DNA of 8,601 bases from CAWJHE01 sp964614855 (GCA_964614855.1 CAZTMX010000120.1:1-8601), one strand, 5' to 3'. Counted from the stretch's first letter, positions 1 through 7,186 are shown. Translations and numbers: made by a program. Notes: generated by a model from the sequence alone, not told the origin.

Positions 1-16
1 CAATTATTCCTTTTTC

Positions 17-45
17 AGGTTACACGAATTTTTTTATTTCGTCAA
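17..45 (-). promoter_or_regulatory. Possible promoter reading off the left edge
   Basis: On the minus strand a TTGACG (40-45) is followed after 17 bases by TAACCT (17-22). The -35 matches consensus at five of six positions and the -10 at only three. An AAAGGAA that could be a ribosome binding site (7-13) follows directly, so a minus-strand gene may start at or just beyond the edge. The predicted transcription start would fall near or inside that ribosome binding site, which weakens the call. Confidence 0.3.
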
Positions 46-125
46 CTGCGAACTGCTGTTCCTAATAATTCTGTGAATAATATGCTCTTTATCCTGTTGC
101 ATGTATCTTGCCAGCCCCTAAAATT

Positions 126-166
126 CAATCTCTTGAGATATTAATCTCTTGAGATATCAATCTCTT
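126..166. repeat. 16-bp tandem repeat, about 2.6 copies
   Basis: Units at 126-141 and 142-157 are identical except for the first base (c/t), and a third partial unit runs 158-166. Each unit contains the small palindrome ATCTC-TT-GAGAT, and adjacent units can also pair as GAGAT-4 nt-ATCTC hairpins. The array crosses the coaD stop codon, so it supplies the last codons of that gene. It may act as a weak AT-rich transcript end for the operon, but there is no strong GC stem or long T run. Nothing else is recognisable in 1-156 apart from a possible promoter at 17-45. Confidence 0.85.
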
Positions 167-681
167 AAAGAATTAGCAGGCACAATTTGCTGGCCTTCAC
201 CCAATTCCGAAAAGCGCTTTTTGAGAGCTTCCTGAACGTGTGCAGGGACCATGCTGCTGATATCTCCACCCAGGGAAGCTATTTCCCGCACGGTGGATGA
301 TGACAGGAAGGTGTGCTCTTCTGCTGTTATGAGCGCCATGGATTCAATTTCCGGCGCCAGCCTGTGATTGGCAAGCGCCATGCGAAATTCATACTCGAAA
401 TCAGAAAATACACGCAGCCCACGGATTACAACCTGGGCTTGGACGGATTGGCAGAACTGGATGGTCAGCCCACTGTAACCTAATACTTTTACGTTCTCTG
501 TCCCCTCAAATGCCTGGCGAACTAGCTTAATGCGAGCTTCTGGCGAAAATAACAAAGATTTTAATGGTTTATCGTAGACTGCGATTATAAGCTCATCGAA
601 AATATTTGCCGCACGACACGCAATATCGATATGTCCAAAGTGAATTGGGTCAAAGGTCCCAGGAAAAACTGCTCGTACCAT
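157..681 (-). CDS. coaD: Pantetheine-phosphate adenylyltransferase (PPAT)
   Basis: Cytosolic enzyme that transfers AMP from ATP to 4'-phosphopantetheine, giving dephospho-CoA, the penultimate step of coenzyme A synthesis. The 174-residue protein shows the nucleotidyltransferase signature PGTFDPIHFGH at residues 7-17 (HxGH at 14-17), IRGLR at 86-90 and SSSTVR at 127-132, all typical of CoaD. The reading frame is open up to 756, but ATG at 681 is chosen: the family motif starts six residues later, GGAGGG (687-692) sits 5 bases upstream, and the longer start would overlap recG. The start lies 19 bases after the recG stop, so the two are probably co-transcribed and coupled. The protein is slightly longer than the usual 160 or so residues; the extra C-terminal tail ends in codons that come from a 16-bp tandem repeat. 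Last gene of the minus-strand operon. Confidence 0.97.
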   Translation of the reverse strand: MVRAVFPGTFDPIHFGHIDIACRAANIFDELIIAVYDKPLKSLLFSPEARIKLVRQAFEGTENVKVLGYSGLTIQFCQSVQAQVVIRGLRVFSDFEYEFRMALANHRLAPEIESMALITAEEHTFLSSSTVREIASLGGDISSMVPAHVQEALKKRFSELGEGQQIVPANSLRD

Positions 682-686
682 TAAAT

Positions 687-692
687 CCCTCC
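687..692 (-). promoter_or_regulatory. Strong Shine-Dalgarno deciding the coaD start
   Basis: GGAGGG on the minus strand, 5 bases before the ATG at 681 and 8 bases after the recG TAA (701-703). It supports the 174-residue form of CoaD over the 199-residue reading and suggests reinitiation after recG. Confidence 0.85.
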
Positions 693-700
693 AGATTTTA

Positions 701-3451
701 TTAGCTGATATCCCCTCTGTGATGAGGCGCCCATGCTTTATGAAGCGATTGAGCAAGCAGCTTGTGTTCCTCGGTTTCTAACTTGCTGTCTTCCGCAAAG
801 ATTCCTTGAGCAAGGTTACGAGCCTTCTCTATCAGGCTGATTTTACTCAGGTTTGCGAGCTGGAATTCTGTGTATCCGGATTGGCGTGTACCGAGAAATT
901 GTCCAGGACCGCGCAGAGCCAAATCGCGTTCAGCCAGTACAAACCCATCATTCGTCTCGATCATAGCTCTCAGGCGTTCATTTTCAACATCGTCCGGTGT
1001 ATCTGGGATGAGCAGGCAATAGGATTTCTCTGACCCGCGCCCCACACGGCCGCGCAGCTGGTGTAGCTGTGCTAAACCGAAGCGATTTGCCCCTTCTATC
1101 AGCATAATGCTTGCATTGGGAATATCTACCCCGACTTCTACTACAGTGGTCGATACAAGAATTTGACTCTGCCGGTCACGGAATTTTTCCATGACTTCAT
1201 CTTTTTCATCTGGTTTCATTCGCCCATGCAGCAAAGCGACAGTAAATTCTGGAAAGATCTCTTTCCGCAGGCGCTCAAATTCTTCAACTGCGGCTCCGGA
1301 CTGGCTGGTCTCGCTTTCTTCCACCAATGGGTAGATGATAAAAGCTTGCCTGCCAGATTCAACCTGACTGCGGATCAGCGAATAAGCCCGCTCCCGTTCC
1401 CTTGGATAAAGAACAAAGGTAGCGACGGGGATTCGCCCGGCTGGCATTTCATCGATGATCGACAGGTCAAGATCTCCGTAAATAGATAAAGCCAGGGTGC
1501 GGGGGATGGGGGTCGCTGTCATCACCAGCAGATGCGTATTTTCACCTTTTTGCCTGAGGGCTGAACGCTGATCAACACCAAAGCGGTGTTGTTCATCAAT
1601 GACGACAAGTTGCAGGTCTGCAAATTGGGTGGGATCTTCGATCAAGGCATGGGTGCCAATTAGCAACTTTATCGAGCCGTCCTGGATGCCGGAACGAATT
1701 TCTCCCTTTTCAGCTTCAGGTGTGGCGCCAACCAGAAGCCTGATCTGTTCTGGAGCAAGCAGTGCACGTGTAACAGAGGCTGCTTCATTATCCGTTTCAC
1801 CTGTCTCATGATTGGCTGAAGACAGCAAGTTCAAGAGGCTTTTGTAATGTTGTTCGGCCAGGATGCTGGTTGGCGCCATGATCGCTGCCTGTGCGCCAGT
1901 TTGCAAGACCAGCGACATACCCAGTGCTGCAACCACAGTTTTTCCTGAACCCACGTCACCTTGCACCAGCCGGTTCATTGGTTTTCCAGTACTTAAATCC
2001 CGGCGGATTTCACCCAGTACCTTTTGTTGAGCATTGGTGAGAGGATAGGGCAGCCGGTTCAGTTGGACTTCCAGCCAACTGTCATCTACGGTGAATACCC
2101 TTGCACTGCGGTCTTGCCAGGATTGCTTTTGCTGCAGTACCCCTAATTGGAGTAAGAAGATCTCGTCAAAAGATAACCGGTCTTGCGCAGCCTCCAGATC
2201 CTGTACGGTTTCAGGGTAATGGATTTGAATCAACGCCTCTGGCAAATCCACCAGGCTAGCTTTTTCCAGTATTGAAATCGGAAGCGGATCCTGCACACGC
2301 GGCGCGTAAGCCAACACAGCTTGATTAATCACCCGGCGCAACCAATTTTGGTGCACGCCAGCAGTCAGGTGATAAACCGGGACGATGCGGTTTGTTGTAA
2401 GTTGTTGTTGTTCTAGCGGTTCCCAGCTCGGATTATTCATCACAGCCCGGCCGAGAAATTGTTCGACTTTTCCGGCAAGGGAAATTTGCATCCCGGGGTG
2501 GAGGCGTTTGATGATATGCGGTTGGTTGTACCAATTAACTCTCAAGCTTCCACTACCATCTGTAATGATGGCTTCTATAATCTGTAAAGCCCCTGCACGT
2601 GCCATTCGGGTGGAGATGCTTTGAATGGTTCCAATAACTGTAGTCTGTTCTTGATATGCCAGACGGTTGATGGGTTTTAGCGCAGAATAGTCGTCATACC
2701 GGCGTGGGAAATAATAAAGCATTTCCCCCAGGGTGTTAATGCCAAGCCGGCTTAACGATTGGGCATATTTTTCGCCAATACCGGACAGGATGGTGATGGG
2801 TGCATCTAAATTGATGAGCTCTTCAGGCGGAACATGCCTTTGTGCGGCTCGTTTTGGCCGGTCCTGGTTTAGTTTTCCGCTTGATTCTGCATATTCGATT
2901 TTTGCAGGTTCGCTTTTTGCCCCCGTAGCAATTTCGTCGTCTGTCTTAACCTGGCGGTCTTCTTGCAGATCTGTTTTTGATGCAACAGCAGGGATCGTAT
3001 CCGAACTGGAAGAATCACCTTCAGCAGGAGCTGCTGGTTCTGGAGCAGGAGTTTCTGGAGCAGGAGTATCTGCCTCCAAAACTGGATATTGAGGCGCGGC
3101 CTCAGGTGCCCGTTTGCTATCTGCCCTGGGTGGGGTGCCTGAAGGGGTCTTCGCTGGTCTGGATGCTGGCGACGGCGGGGTTCCTGCAGTCTGATCGGAA
3201 GACATACTGCGTTGAACTCGGCGCCAGATACCTTCCAGGGTTTCGGCTCTAGATTTTGGAGCCAGCCGCTCATAGTTGTGCAACCGGTGTATCACTGCCT
3301 GGATCAGGTCTTCTGGAATATCCTCCGCACGTGCTTCCGGTACCCAGTGATCCAGCATGCGTTCCAGACCGCCAAGGACAGCATGGTTATCATAGCTGCG
3401 ATCAGCTTCAAGTTTGAAGATTTTCTGTAATTTCTGTAAAGAAGGTTTCAT
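701..3451 (-). CDS. recG: ATP-dependent DNA helicase RecG with N-terminal extension
   Basis: Superfamily 2 helicase that remodels stalled replication forks and Holliday junctions. The 916-residue protein is about 220 longer than typical RecG (near 690). Residues 1-82 form a probable helical domain and 84-205 are a Pro/Ala/Ser/acidic-rich linker. The wedge/OB domain starts near 213 (helix-hairpin-helix-like LSGIGEKYAQSLSRLGI, then YYFPRRYDDY at 246-255). Helicase motifs follow: Walker A GDVGSGKT 498-505, DEQH 619-622 (the RecG form of DExx), TATPIPRT 645-652, and QLRGRVGR 798-805. The C-terminal TRG-type region GFVLAERDLALRGPGQFLGT (836-855) couples ATP use to translocation. The ATG at 3451 is the first in frame after a TAA eight codons upstream and has no visible Shine-Dalgarno, so translation may depend on fakA 18 bases upstream. 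An internal start at M83 would drop the conserved-looking N-terminal domain and is less likely. Confidence 0.97.
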   Translation of the reverse strand: MKPSLQKLQKIFKLEADRSYDNHAVLGGLERMLDHWVPEARAEDIPEDLIQAVIHRLHNYERLAPKSRAETLEGIWRRVQRSMSSDQTAGTPPSPASRPAKTPSGTPPRADSKRAPEAAPQYPVLEADTPAPETPAPEPAAPAEGDSSSSDTIPAVASKTDLQEDRQVKTDDEIATGAKSEPAKIEYAESSGKLNQDRPKRAAQRHVPPEELINLDAPITILSGIGEKYAQSLSRLGINTLGEMLYYFPRRYDDYSALKPINRLAYQEQTTVIGTIQSISTRMARAGALQIIEAIITDGSGSLRVNWYNQPHIIKRLHPGMQISLAGKVEQFLGRAVMNNPSWEPLEQQQLTTNRIVPVYHLTAGVHQNWLRRVINQAVLAYAPRVQDPLPISILEKASLVDLPEALIQIHYPETVQDLEAAQDRLSFDEIFLLQLGVLQQKQSWQDRSARVFTVDDSWLEVQLNRLPYPLTNAQQKVLGEIRRDLSTGKPMNRLVQGDVGSGKTVVAALGMSLVLQTGAQAAIMAPTSILAEQHYKSLLNLLSSANHETGETDNEAASVTRALLAPEQIRLLVGATPEAEKGEIRSGIQDGSIKLLIGTHALIEDPTQFADLQLVVIDEQHRFGVDQRSALRQKGENTHLLVMTATPIPRTLALSIYGDLDLSIIDEMPAGRIPVATFVLYPRERERAYSLIRSQVESGRQAFIIYPLVEESETSQSGAAVEEFERLRKEIFPEFTVALLHGRMKPDEKDEVMEKFRDRQSQILVSTTVVEVGVDIPNASIMLIEGANRFGLAQLHQLRGRVGRGSEKSYCLLIPDTPDDVENERLRAMIETNDGFVLAERDLALRGPGQFLGTRQSGYTEFQLANLSKISLIEKARNLAQGIFAEDSKLETEEHKLLAQSLHKAWAPHHRGDIS
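3038..3067. repeat. 15-bp perfect tandem repeat inside recG
   Basis: Two identical 15-base units (3038-3052 and 3053-3067) encode TPAPE twice at RecG residues 129-138. They sit in the low-complexity linker, and the unit length keeps the frame, which fits a length-tolerant disordered segment. Confidence 0.9.
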
Positions 3452-3469
3452 TGATAAGGTTATGGATGT

Positions 3470-5149
3470 TTACTCAATGGCGATAATAAATTGGTAATGA
3501 GGCTGGCAGCCTTCCTGAATTTCAACTTCTTGGGATGGGAATTTTGCCCGTATCACATCGGCAATACGAAAAACTTCCTGCCGGGAAATATTTGCACCGT
3601 AAAACAAGGTGATTAGCTCAAAATGGTCTGCATGCGCTGTGGTTAAGAGACCCAGGGTAGCTTCCTCCAGGGATGAGGCTGCCAGGACGAGCTTGCCGTT
3701 GTGGAGAGCTATTGTCTGTCCTTCTTGCACCTGGACGCCGTCGATTTCTACACTGCGTGTGGCAGTTGTGATCTCTCCCGTCTCCACTTCATCAAGCGCA
3801 GCGGTCATCTCTTCAACCACCTGGTCGAAATCGCCATCCGCGATCAGGCGCATCATAGCAGCCAGACCTTGGGGGATCGTCCGGGTTGGGATAACGGCGA
3901 CTTTTTTGACTGTTAATTCAGATGCAGTTTTTGCCGCCAGGATAATGTTCTTGTTGTTTGGCAAGATGATGATCTTGTCGGTGGGCAAGTTCTCAAAGGC
4001 ATGGATGATTTCCTGCGTGCTGGGGTTCATCGTCTGCCCACCTTCCACGATAGCGGAAACACCCAGGCTGGCAAAGACACGGCCAATACCTGCACCAGGT
4101 ATCACCGACACAACCGCAATTTGTCCTGGCTCAACCGGTGAAAGGGTTACCTTTCCTTCGCCGCATTCGTCTTTTCCAGCATCCATTTGGGCAACAAGGT
4201 TTTCGATAGCAATTTTTGTCACAGTCCCCAGGCCGCGAGTGTAGTCTATTGGGCGGTACAGGTTCTCTGTTGGCACATGGATATGCATGCGGTACATACC
4301 GTCGCCTTCGCCTACCTGGATGGATGTTCCCATTTGCTCGAGATCGCTGTAGAAATTGATCAGATCTAATTCTTCGTAAGGATGAAAATCTACGATGACT
4401 TCAAAATCCTGTCCAGGCTCGATACTCTCCATGGTATTTTCCAATACCATGTCCGCCAGGGGTTTTACAGCGGCCACAGCAATATCGAGGGGCTGGTTAT
4501 TAATATGCCGCAGCATTCCTTCCAGGATGATGAAGAGCCCTTTGCCGCCTGAATCAACAACCCCAGCCTCCTTCAAGACGGGTAAAAGGTCAGGCGTTCT
4601 TTGAACACTGCGGTCTGCTGCCTGGACGATCATTTCCAAAACAGAGATCAAGTCACGGCTTGCCAGGACCGCTGCATCCGCTTCGGTGGCAATATCTTTT
4701 GCCACTGTCAGGATGGTTCCTTCGACTGGTCTTACCACACCTTTGTAGGCTGTATCGCGCGCTGATGCAAATGCCTCAGCCAGTGTTTGGGCGTCTAGCG
4801 ATGGTAAATTGTCTGAAGCCCGCGCAAACCCGCGCCACAATTGGCTAAGAATTACCCCTGAGTTTCCCCTGGCGCCCATTAAGGCGCCGTGGGCGATGGC
4901 ATGGGCAACTTTTCCAAAATTTTTCTCAGATGTTTCGCTGATTTCGTCATATGCAGCTTGCATGGTTAAAACCATGTTTGTCCCGGTATCCCCATCCGGA
5001 ACCGGGAAAACGTTCAAGGAATTGACGAGTTGCTGGTTTGTTCGCAACCAGGTCAAACCCGCGAAAACCAGGCGTTTTAGTGCCTGTCCATCAATAGGTT
5101 TATTGACCAGCATTTCTCGCCGTTTTTCTATCTGGGGGTCATTTGACAT
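3470..5149 (-). CDS. fakA: FakA/YloV-like fatty acid kinase, DAK2 (DhaL) family
   Basis: In Firmicutes FakA phosphorylates fatty acids held by FakB (DegV-like) carriers, feeding exogenous acyl chains into lipid synthesis. The 559-residue protein has the full three-part layout. The N-terminal DhaL/DAK2 kinase domain (about 22-215) carries FPVPDGDTGTNM at 48-59, whose Asp residues bind Mg-ATP, GARGNSG at 92-98 and DSGGKG at 199-204. A middle domain (about 245-325) contains MHIHVPTEN, with H289 and H291. The C-terminal FakA domain (about 340-559) contains VEGGQTMNPST (368-378) and ILPNNKNI (395-402). The ATG at 5149 has AGGAG (5155-5159) 5 bases upstream. It lies 36 bases after the asp23-like stop and 18 before recG, the same partner set as yloU-yloV in Bacillus. 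No FakB gene is in the window. The symbol is by homology; the substrate is inferred. Confidence 0.9.
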   Translation of the reverse strand: MSNDPQIEKRREMLVNKPIDGQALKRLVFAGLTWLRTNQQLVNSLNVFPVPDGDTGTNMVLTMQAAYDEISETSEKNFGKVAHAIAHGALMGARGNSGVILSQLWRGFARASDNLPSLDAQTLAEAFASARDTAYKGVVRPVEGTILTVAKDIATEADAAVLASRDLISVLEMIVQAADRSVQRTPDLLPVLKEAGVVDSGGKGLFIILEGMLRHINNQPLDIAVAAVKPLADMVLENTMESIEPGQDFEVIVDFHPYEELDLINFYSDLEQMGTSIQVGEGDGMYRMHIHVPTENLYRPIDYTRGLGTVTKIAIENLVAQMDAGKDECGEGKVTLSPVEPGQIAVVSVIPGAGIGRVFASLGVSAIVEGGQTMNPSTQEIIHAFENLPTDKIIILPNNKNIILAAKTASELTVKKVAVIPTRTIPQGLAAMMRLIADGDFDQVVEEMTAALDEVETGEITTATRSVEIDGVQVQEGQTIALHNGKLVLAASSLEEATLGLLTTAHADHFELITLFYGANISRQEVFRIADVIRAKFPSQEVEIQEGCQPHYQFIIAIE

Positions 5150-5185
5150 GTAAACTCCTGCTCAGGAAATGCTTGCCTGAATTTT

Positions 5186-5542
5186 CTAATCGATATTACT
5201 GATACGCAAGCCCCTGACATGGACGTTAACTTCATTGACGGGCATTCCCAGAGCTTTTTCTACTTGAAAGCGAACAGCGTGGCTGACGCTGCTCGCCACG
5301 GATTTAATCCGTGTGCCATATTCAATGATCACATACAGATCAATGTTAATTTCAACCCCATCGTAGGTGACTTCAACGCCTTTGGTGGGGTCTTTTACCA
5401 GAGCTTGAGCGAGACCATTCACAAGGTTTTTTGATGCTAACCCAACAACTCCGTACGATTGCATAGCTGCGTGGAAAGCAATACTAGCGATGGCTCTGGG
5501 TGAGACGTGGATACTGCCTAGGGGAGTAGTTTCATCAGTCAT
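5186..5542 (-). CDS. Asp23/Gls24 family envelope stress-response protein (YloU-like)
   Basis: Small protein of the DUF322/Asp23 family. In staphylococci Asp23 coats the inner face of the membrane through a partner; YloU-like members are routinely encoded beside the DAK2 protein, as here, and their exact role is unknown. The 118 residues match the family: GSIHVSPRAIASIAFHAA near the start (9-26), GVEINIDLYVIIEYGTRI (62-79), then VASSVSHAVRFQVEKALGM and an ending VNEVNVHVRGLRI (102-114). There is no signal peptide or membrane segment. The frame is open to 5575, but ATG at 5542 is preferred because GAGGA (5548-5552) lies 5 bases upstream, homology starts soon after it, and the upstream ATG would precede the predicted transcription start and has no ribosome binding site. 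First gene of the four-gene minus operon. Confidence 0.92.
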   Translation of the reverse strand: MTDETTPLGSIHVSPRAIASIAFHAAMQSYGVVGLASKNLVNGLAQALVKDPTKGVEVTYDGVEINIDLYVIIEYGTRIKSVASSVSHAVRFQVEKALGMPVNEVNVHVRGLRISNID

Positions 5543-5563
5543 AGGTGTCCTCGGAATTGGCTG

Positions 5564-5569
5564 ATTATA
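5564..5569 (-). promoter_or_regulatory. -10 box of the asp23-fakA-recG-coaD operon promoter
   Basis: A perfect TATAAT on the minus strand places transcription start near 5557, giving a leader of about 15 bases that holds the GAGGA ribosome binding site. The -35 region at 17-base spacing (AAGTCA, 5587-5592) matches only three of six bases, so an activator or an AT-rich upstream region may help. A TTGACT on the other strand overlaps this zone. Confidence 0.6.
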
Positions 5570-5618
5570 CTTCATAAATTGGTTATTGACTTTTCTTGTA
5601 TTCTAATTGACTCTGTGG

Positions 5619-5666
5619 TAATATTGTCCGGCTATAGTCCTGGCTTTGATAATAATCCTGGCTATA
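5619..5666. repeat. Imperfect direct repeat in the divergent asp23/rpmB region
   Basis: TAATATTGTCCGGCTATA (5619-5636) resembles TAATAATCCTGGCTATA (5650-5666), about 31 bases apart, close to three helical turns. A further TCCTGGCT (5638-5645) lies between them. The repeat covers the region upstream of the rpmB -10 candidates and could be an operator or a small local duplication. Confidence 0.6.
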
Positions 5667-5682
5667 TACTAGCAATTATAAC
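5665..5682 (+). promoter_or_regulatory. Candidate -10 boxes for rpmB
   Basis: TATACT (5665-5670) and TATAAC (5677-5682) are the best plus-strand -10 candidates upstream of rpmB. Neither has a convincing -35 at 16-18 bases (TGGCTT at 5641-5646 is the nearest for the first, with an 18-base spacer). The leader would be about 45-60 bases and contains AAAGGAAG (5719-5726). Confidence 0.4.
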
Positions 5683-5734
5683 CAGTAATAATTCTAAACG
5701 AACACGAGAATAGTTCGGAAAGGAAGTTTTCAAA

Positions 5735-5917
5735 ATGGCGAAATGTGCACATTGTGGTAAAGAGACGGCCTTTGGCCGCAATCGCCCCTGGTCAAAGAAA
5801 GCAACCCGGCGTACTTTTCGACCTAACCTGCAGACCATCAGTATTTTTGAGGGTGATCAAAAGGTTCGTAAAGTTCTCTGCGCAAAATGCATTCGGACGT
5901 TGGTTAAGACCAGTTAG
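5735..5917 (+). CDS. rpmB: 50S ribosomal protein L28 (bL28), zinc-ribbon form
   Basis: Structural protein of the large ribosomal subunit. The 60-residue basic protein starts MAKCAHCGK and has the bL28 core FGRNRPWSKKATRRTFRPNLQ (13-33). Two cysteine pairs, C4/C7 and C49/C52, show it is the zinc-binding (C+) form rather than a zinc-independent paralogue. Length is normal for the family. AAAGGAAG (5719-5726) sits 8 bases before the ATG. The gene stands alone on the plus strand, divergent from the asp23-like gene, and ends in an intrinsic terminator 32 bases downstream, so it is monocistronic. The overlapping plus-strand frame at 5745-5927 is a shadow. Confidence 0.97.
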   Translation: MAKCAHCGKETAFGRNRPWSKKATRRTFRPNLQTISIFEGDQKVRKVLCAKCIRTLVKTS

Positions 5918-5949
5918 CGATTTGTAAAAAACTATTCAGGCTACAAAGG

Positions 5950-5974
5950 ATCAAAGCTTTGGCTTTGATTTTTT
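5950..5974 (+). terminator. Intrinsic terminator after rpmB
   Basis: ATCAAAGC (5950-5957) and GCTTTGAT (5962-5969) form a perfect 8-bp stem with loop TTTG, followed by a run of T to 5974 and another TTT at 5976-5978. Orientation and position fit rpmB. Read on the minus strand it lacks a T run, so it is not an obvious terminator for the convergent kinase gene. Confidence 0.85.
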
Positions 5975-6067
5975 GTTTAATCCTGCCTGTCATCAATGAT
6001 CATCATGGCAGTGTGGACTGACCAGATGGACTCCTCAAGTTGATTGGTAGCTTGCGCCACCAGAGAT

Positions 6068-7174
6068 CTAGATCGGTGGATATAGTATGTAATATACCCA
6101 AAGCAAGAAAGGTACCAATCCACCAGCCGCAAGCAAAGCCATTAAAGCCAATCCCCAGGTTAACCAATCAATCTTTTTAACGGCCTCTTCTGATTCCTCG
6201 ATGAATGTGATCACTGGTTGGTTGGTCGCTGGGGGGAGATGGGTTTGATGGGCAGCGCTCTCCACTGGCCTAAGAACAGGCACTTCTTGTCTTGGGCGTT
6301 CAGAAGCCGGGAGAGGCTCCGGTTCTGATTTAGGTATCCCAGGTGCTTGAGCCGGGCGTAAAAATCCTTGCAAGGCGGTCCCAAGTTGATTGGCAGAAGA
6401 GAAACGATCCTGGGGGTCCTTTGCTAACGCCTTTAATACAATTCGCTCCAATTCGGAAGGAATATTCGGATTGATTTTCCGCATGGGCGGCGGCAACGAT
6501 TGCAAGTGCTGATCCGCAAGTTGCTCGGGCGTTTCTCCTTTGAATGGAGTTTGACCGGTTAGCATTTCGAAGAGGACTATACCCAGCGAATACACATCGG
6601 ATGCAGGAGAAGGAGCATTGCCTGCAGCCTGTTCCGGTGAAAAGTAGTGCGGAGAACCCCAAACCACCTCAGCTTTTTCATCTGGCGAGATGCTCGCCAG
6701 CGCTCGTGCAATACCAAAATCCACAACCTTGAGCAGATTATCTGGGGTTACCAGCATATTCTGAGGTTTAATGTCGCAATGCACCAGGCCAGCTTTGTGA
6801 GCGTATCCGATTCCGGCACAAGCCTGGAGCATTAATTCCACTGCATCAGAGACCGAGAAACGCCCATTTTGTTTGAGCATGGCTTTTAGGTCGGTGCCCG
6901 GCACATATTCCATGATGATGAATAGCTGGTTGGAATCCAAACCGAAATCATGAACTGTCGCAATGTTTGGGTGCGAAAGATTGGCGGCTGCTTTGGCTTC
7001 TTGCCGAAATTGATGTCTAAATTCTGCGTTATTGGAATAATCTTTTCGCAGCAATTTAATGGCTACGGTCCGCTCCAACATCAGGTCGTAGGCGCGATAA
7101 ACCATCGCCATACCGCCGCTTCCTAAACGGTCTTCTAGCTGGTAGCGATTGCTTAGAATGATTTTCTCAGGCAT
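6068..7174 (-). CDS. Membrane-anchored Ser/Thr protein kinase (PknB/Hanks type, HCD loop)
   Basis: A 368-residue eukaryotic-like kinase. The kinase domain (about 11-272) shows the glycine loop GSGGMAMVY (18-26), VAIK with K40, E59 of helix C, HCDIKPQN (132-139) with catalytic D134, DFG at 152-154, GSPHYFSPEQ (173-182) and DVYSLGIVLFEMLTGQTPF (193-211). The usual HRD arginine is Cys, making it a non-RD kinase that may not need activation-loop phosphorylation. Residues 275-335 are a Pro/Glu-rich linker. One membrane helix spans about 338-362 and only about six residues follow, so there is no PASTA or other external sensor. ATG at 7174 is chosen: the homologous part starts about ten residues on, and the frame extending to 7231 runs through a 20-bp tandem duplication that shifts frame. 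Only a weak GGAA precedes the ATG. Substrates are unknown. The gene is divergent from an SH3-like membrane protein. Confidence 0.95.
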   Translation of the reverse strand: MPEKIILSNRYQLEDRLGSGGMAMVYRAYDLMLERTVAIKLLRKDYSNNAEFRHQFRQEAKAAANLSHPNIATVHDFGLDSNQLFIIMEYVPGTDLKAMLKQNGRFSVSDAVELMLQACAGIGYAHKAGLVHCDIKPQNMLVTPDNLLKVVDFGIARALASISPDEKAEVVWGSPHYFSPEQAAGNAPSPASDVYSLGIVLFEMLTGQTPFKGETPEQLADQHLQSLPPPMRKINPNIPSELERIVLKALAKDPQDRFSSANQLGTALQGFLRPAQAPGIPKSEPEPLPASERPRQEVPVLRPVESAAHQTHLPPATNQPVITFIEESEEAVKKIDWLTWGLALMALLAAGGLVPFLLWVYYILYPPI

Positions 7175-7186
7175 GCATTGTTTCCA

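Noticed and set aside
126..228. CRISPR array
   Set aside because: The repeats at 126-166 are directly tandem without spacers, short, and have no cas genes nearby.
682..756. N-terminal extension of CoaD to 756
   Set aside because: It overlaps the recG C-terminus, precedes the family motif and ignores the strong GGAGGG before 681.
2869..3273. 134-residue minus-strand open frame inside recG
   Set aside because: It overlaps the low-complexity linker of recG in another frame; it is a by-product of biased codons, with no ribosome binding site or recognisable domain.
3609..4244. 211-residue plus-strand open frame antisense to fakA
   Set aside because: Composition is Ser/Arg/Ile-rich and mirrors the opposite strand's codons; no start signal and no family resemblance.
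5157..5179. CCTG/CAGG three-arm arrangement before fakA as a translation switch
   Set aside because: The arms are only 4-5 bases and the pairing that would hide the ribosome binding site leaves a 2-base loop, which cannot form.
5543..5575. Longer start of the Asp23-like protein at 5575
   Set aside because: No ribosome binding site, and the TATAAT at 5564-5569 would place transcription start downstream of it.
5987..6011. Hairpin CTGTCAT / ATGGCAG as a terminator of the kinase gene
   Set aside because: Seven pairs including a G-T, an 11-base loop and no T run on the minus strand; too weak to call.
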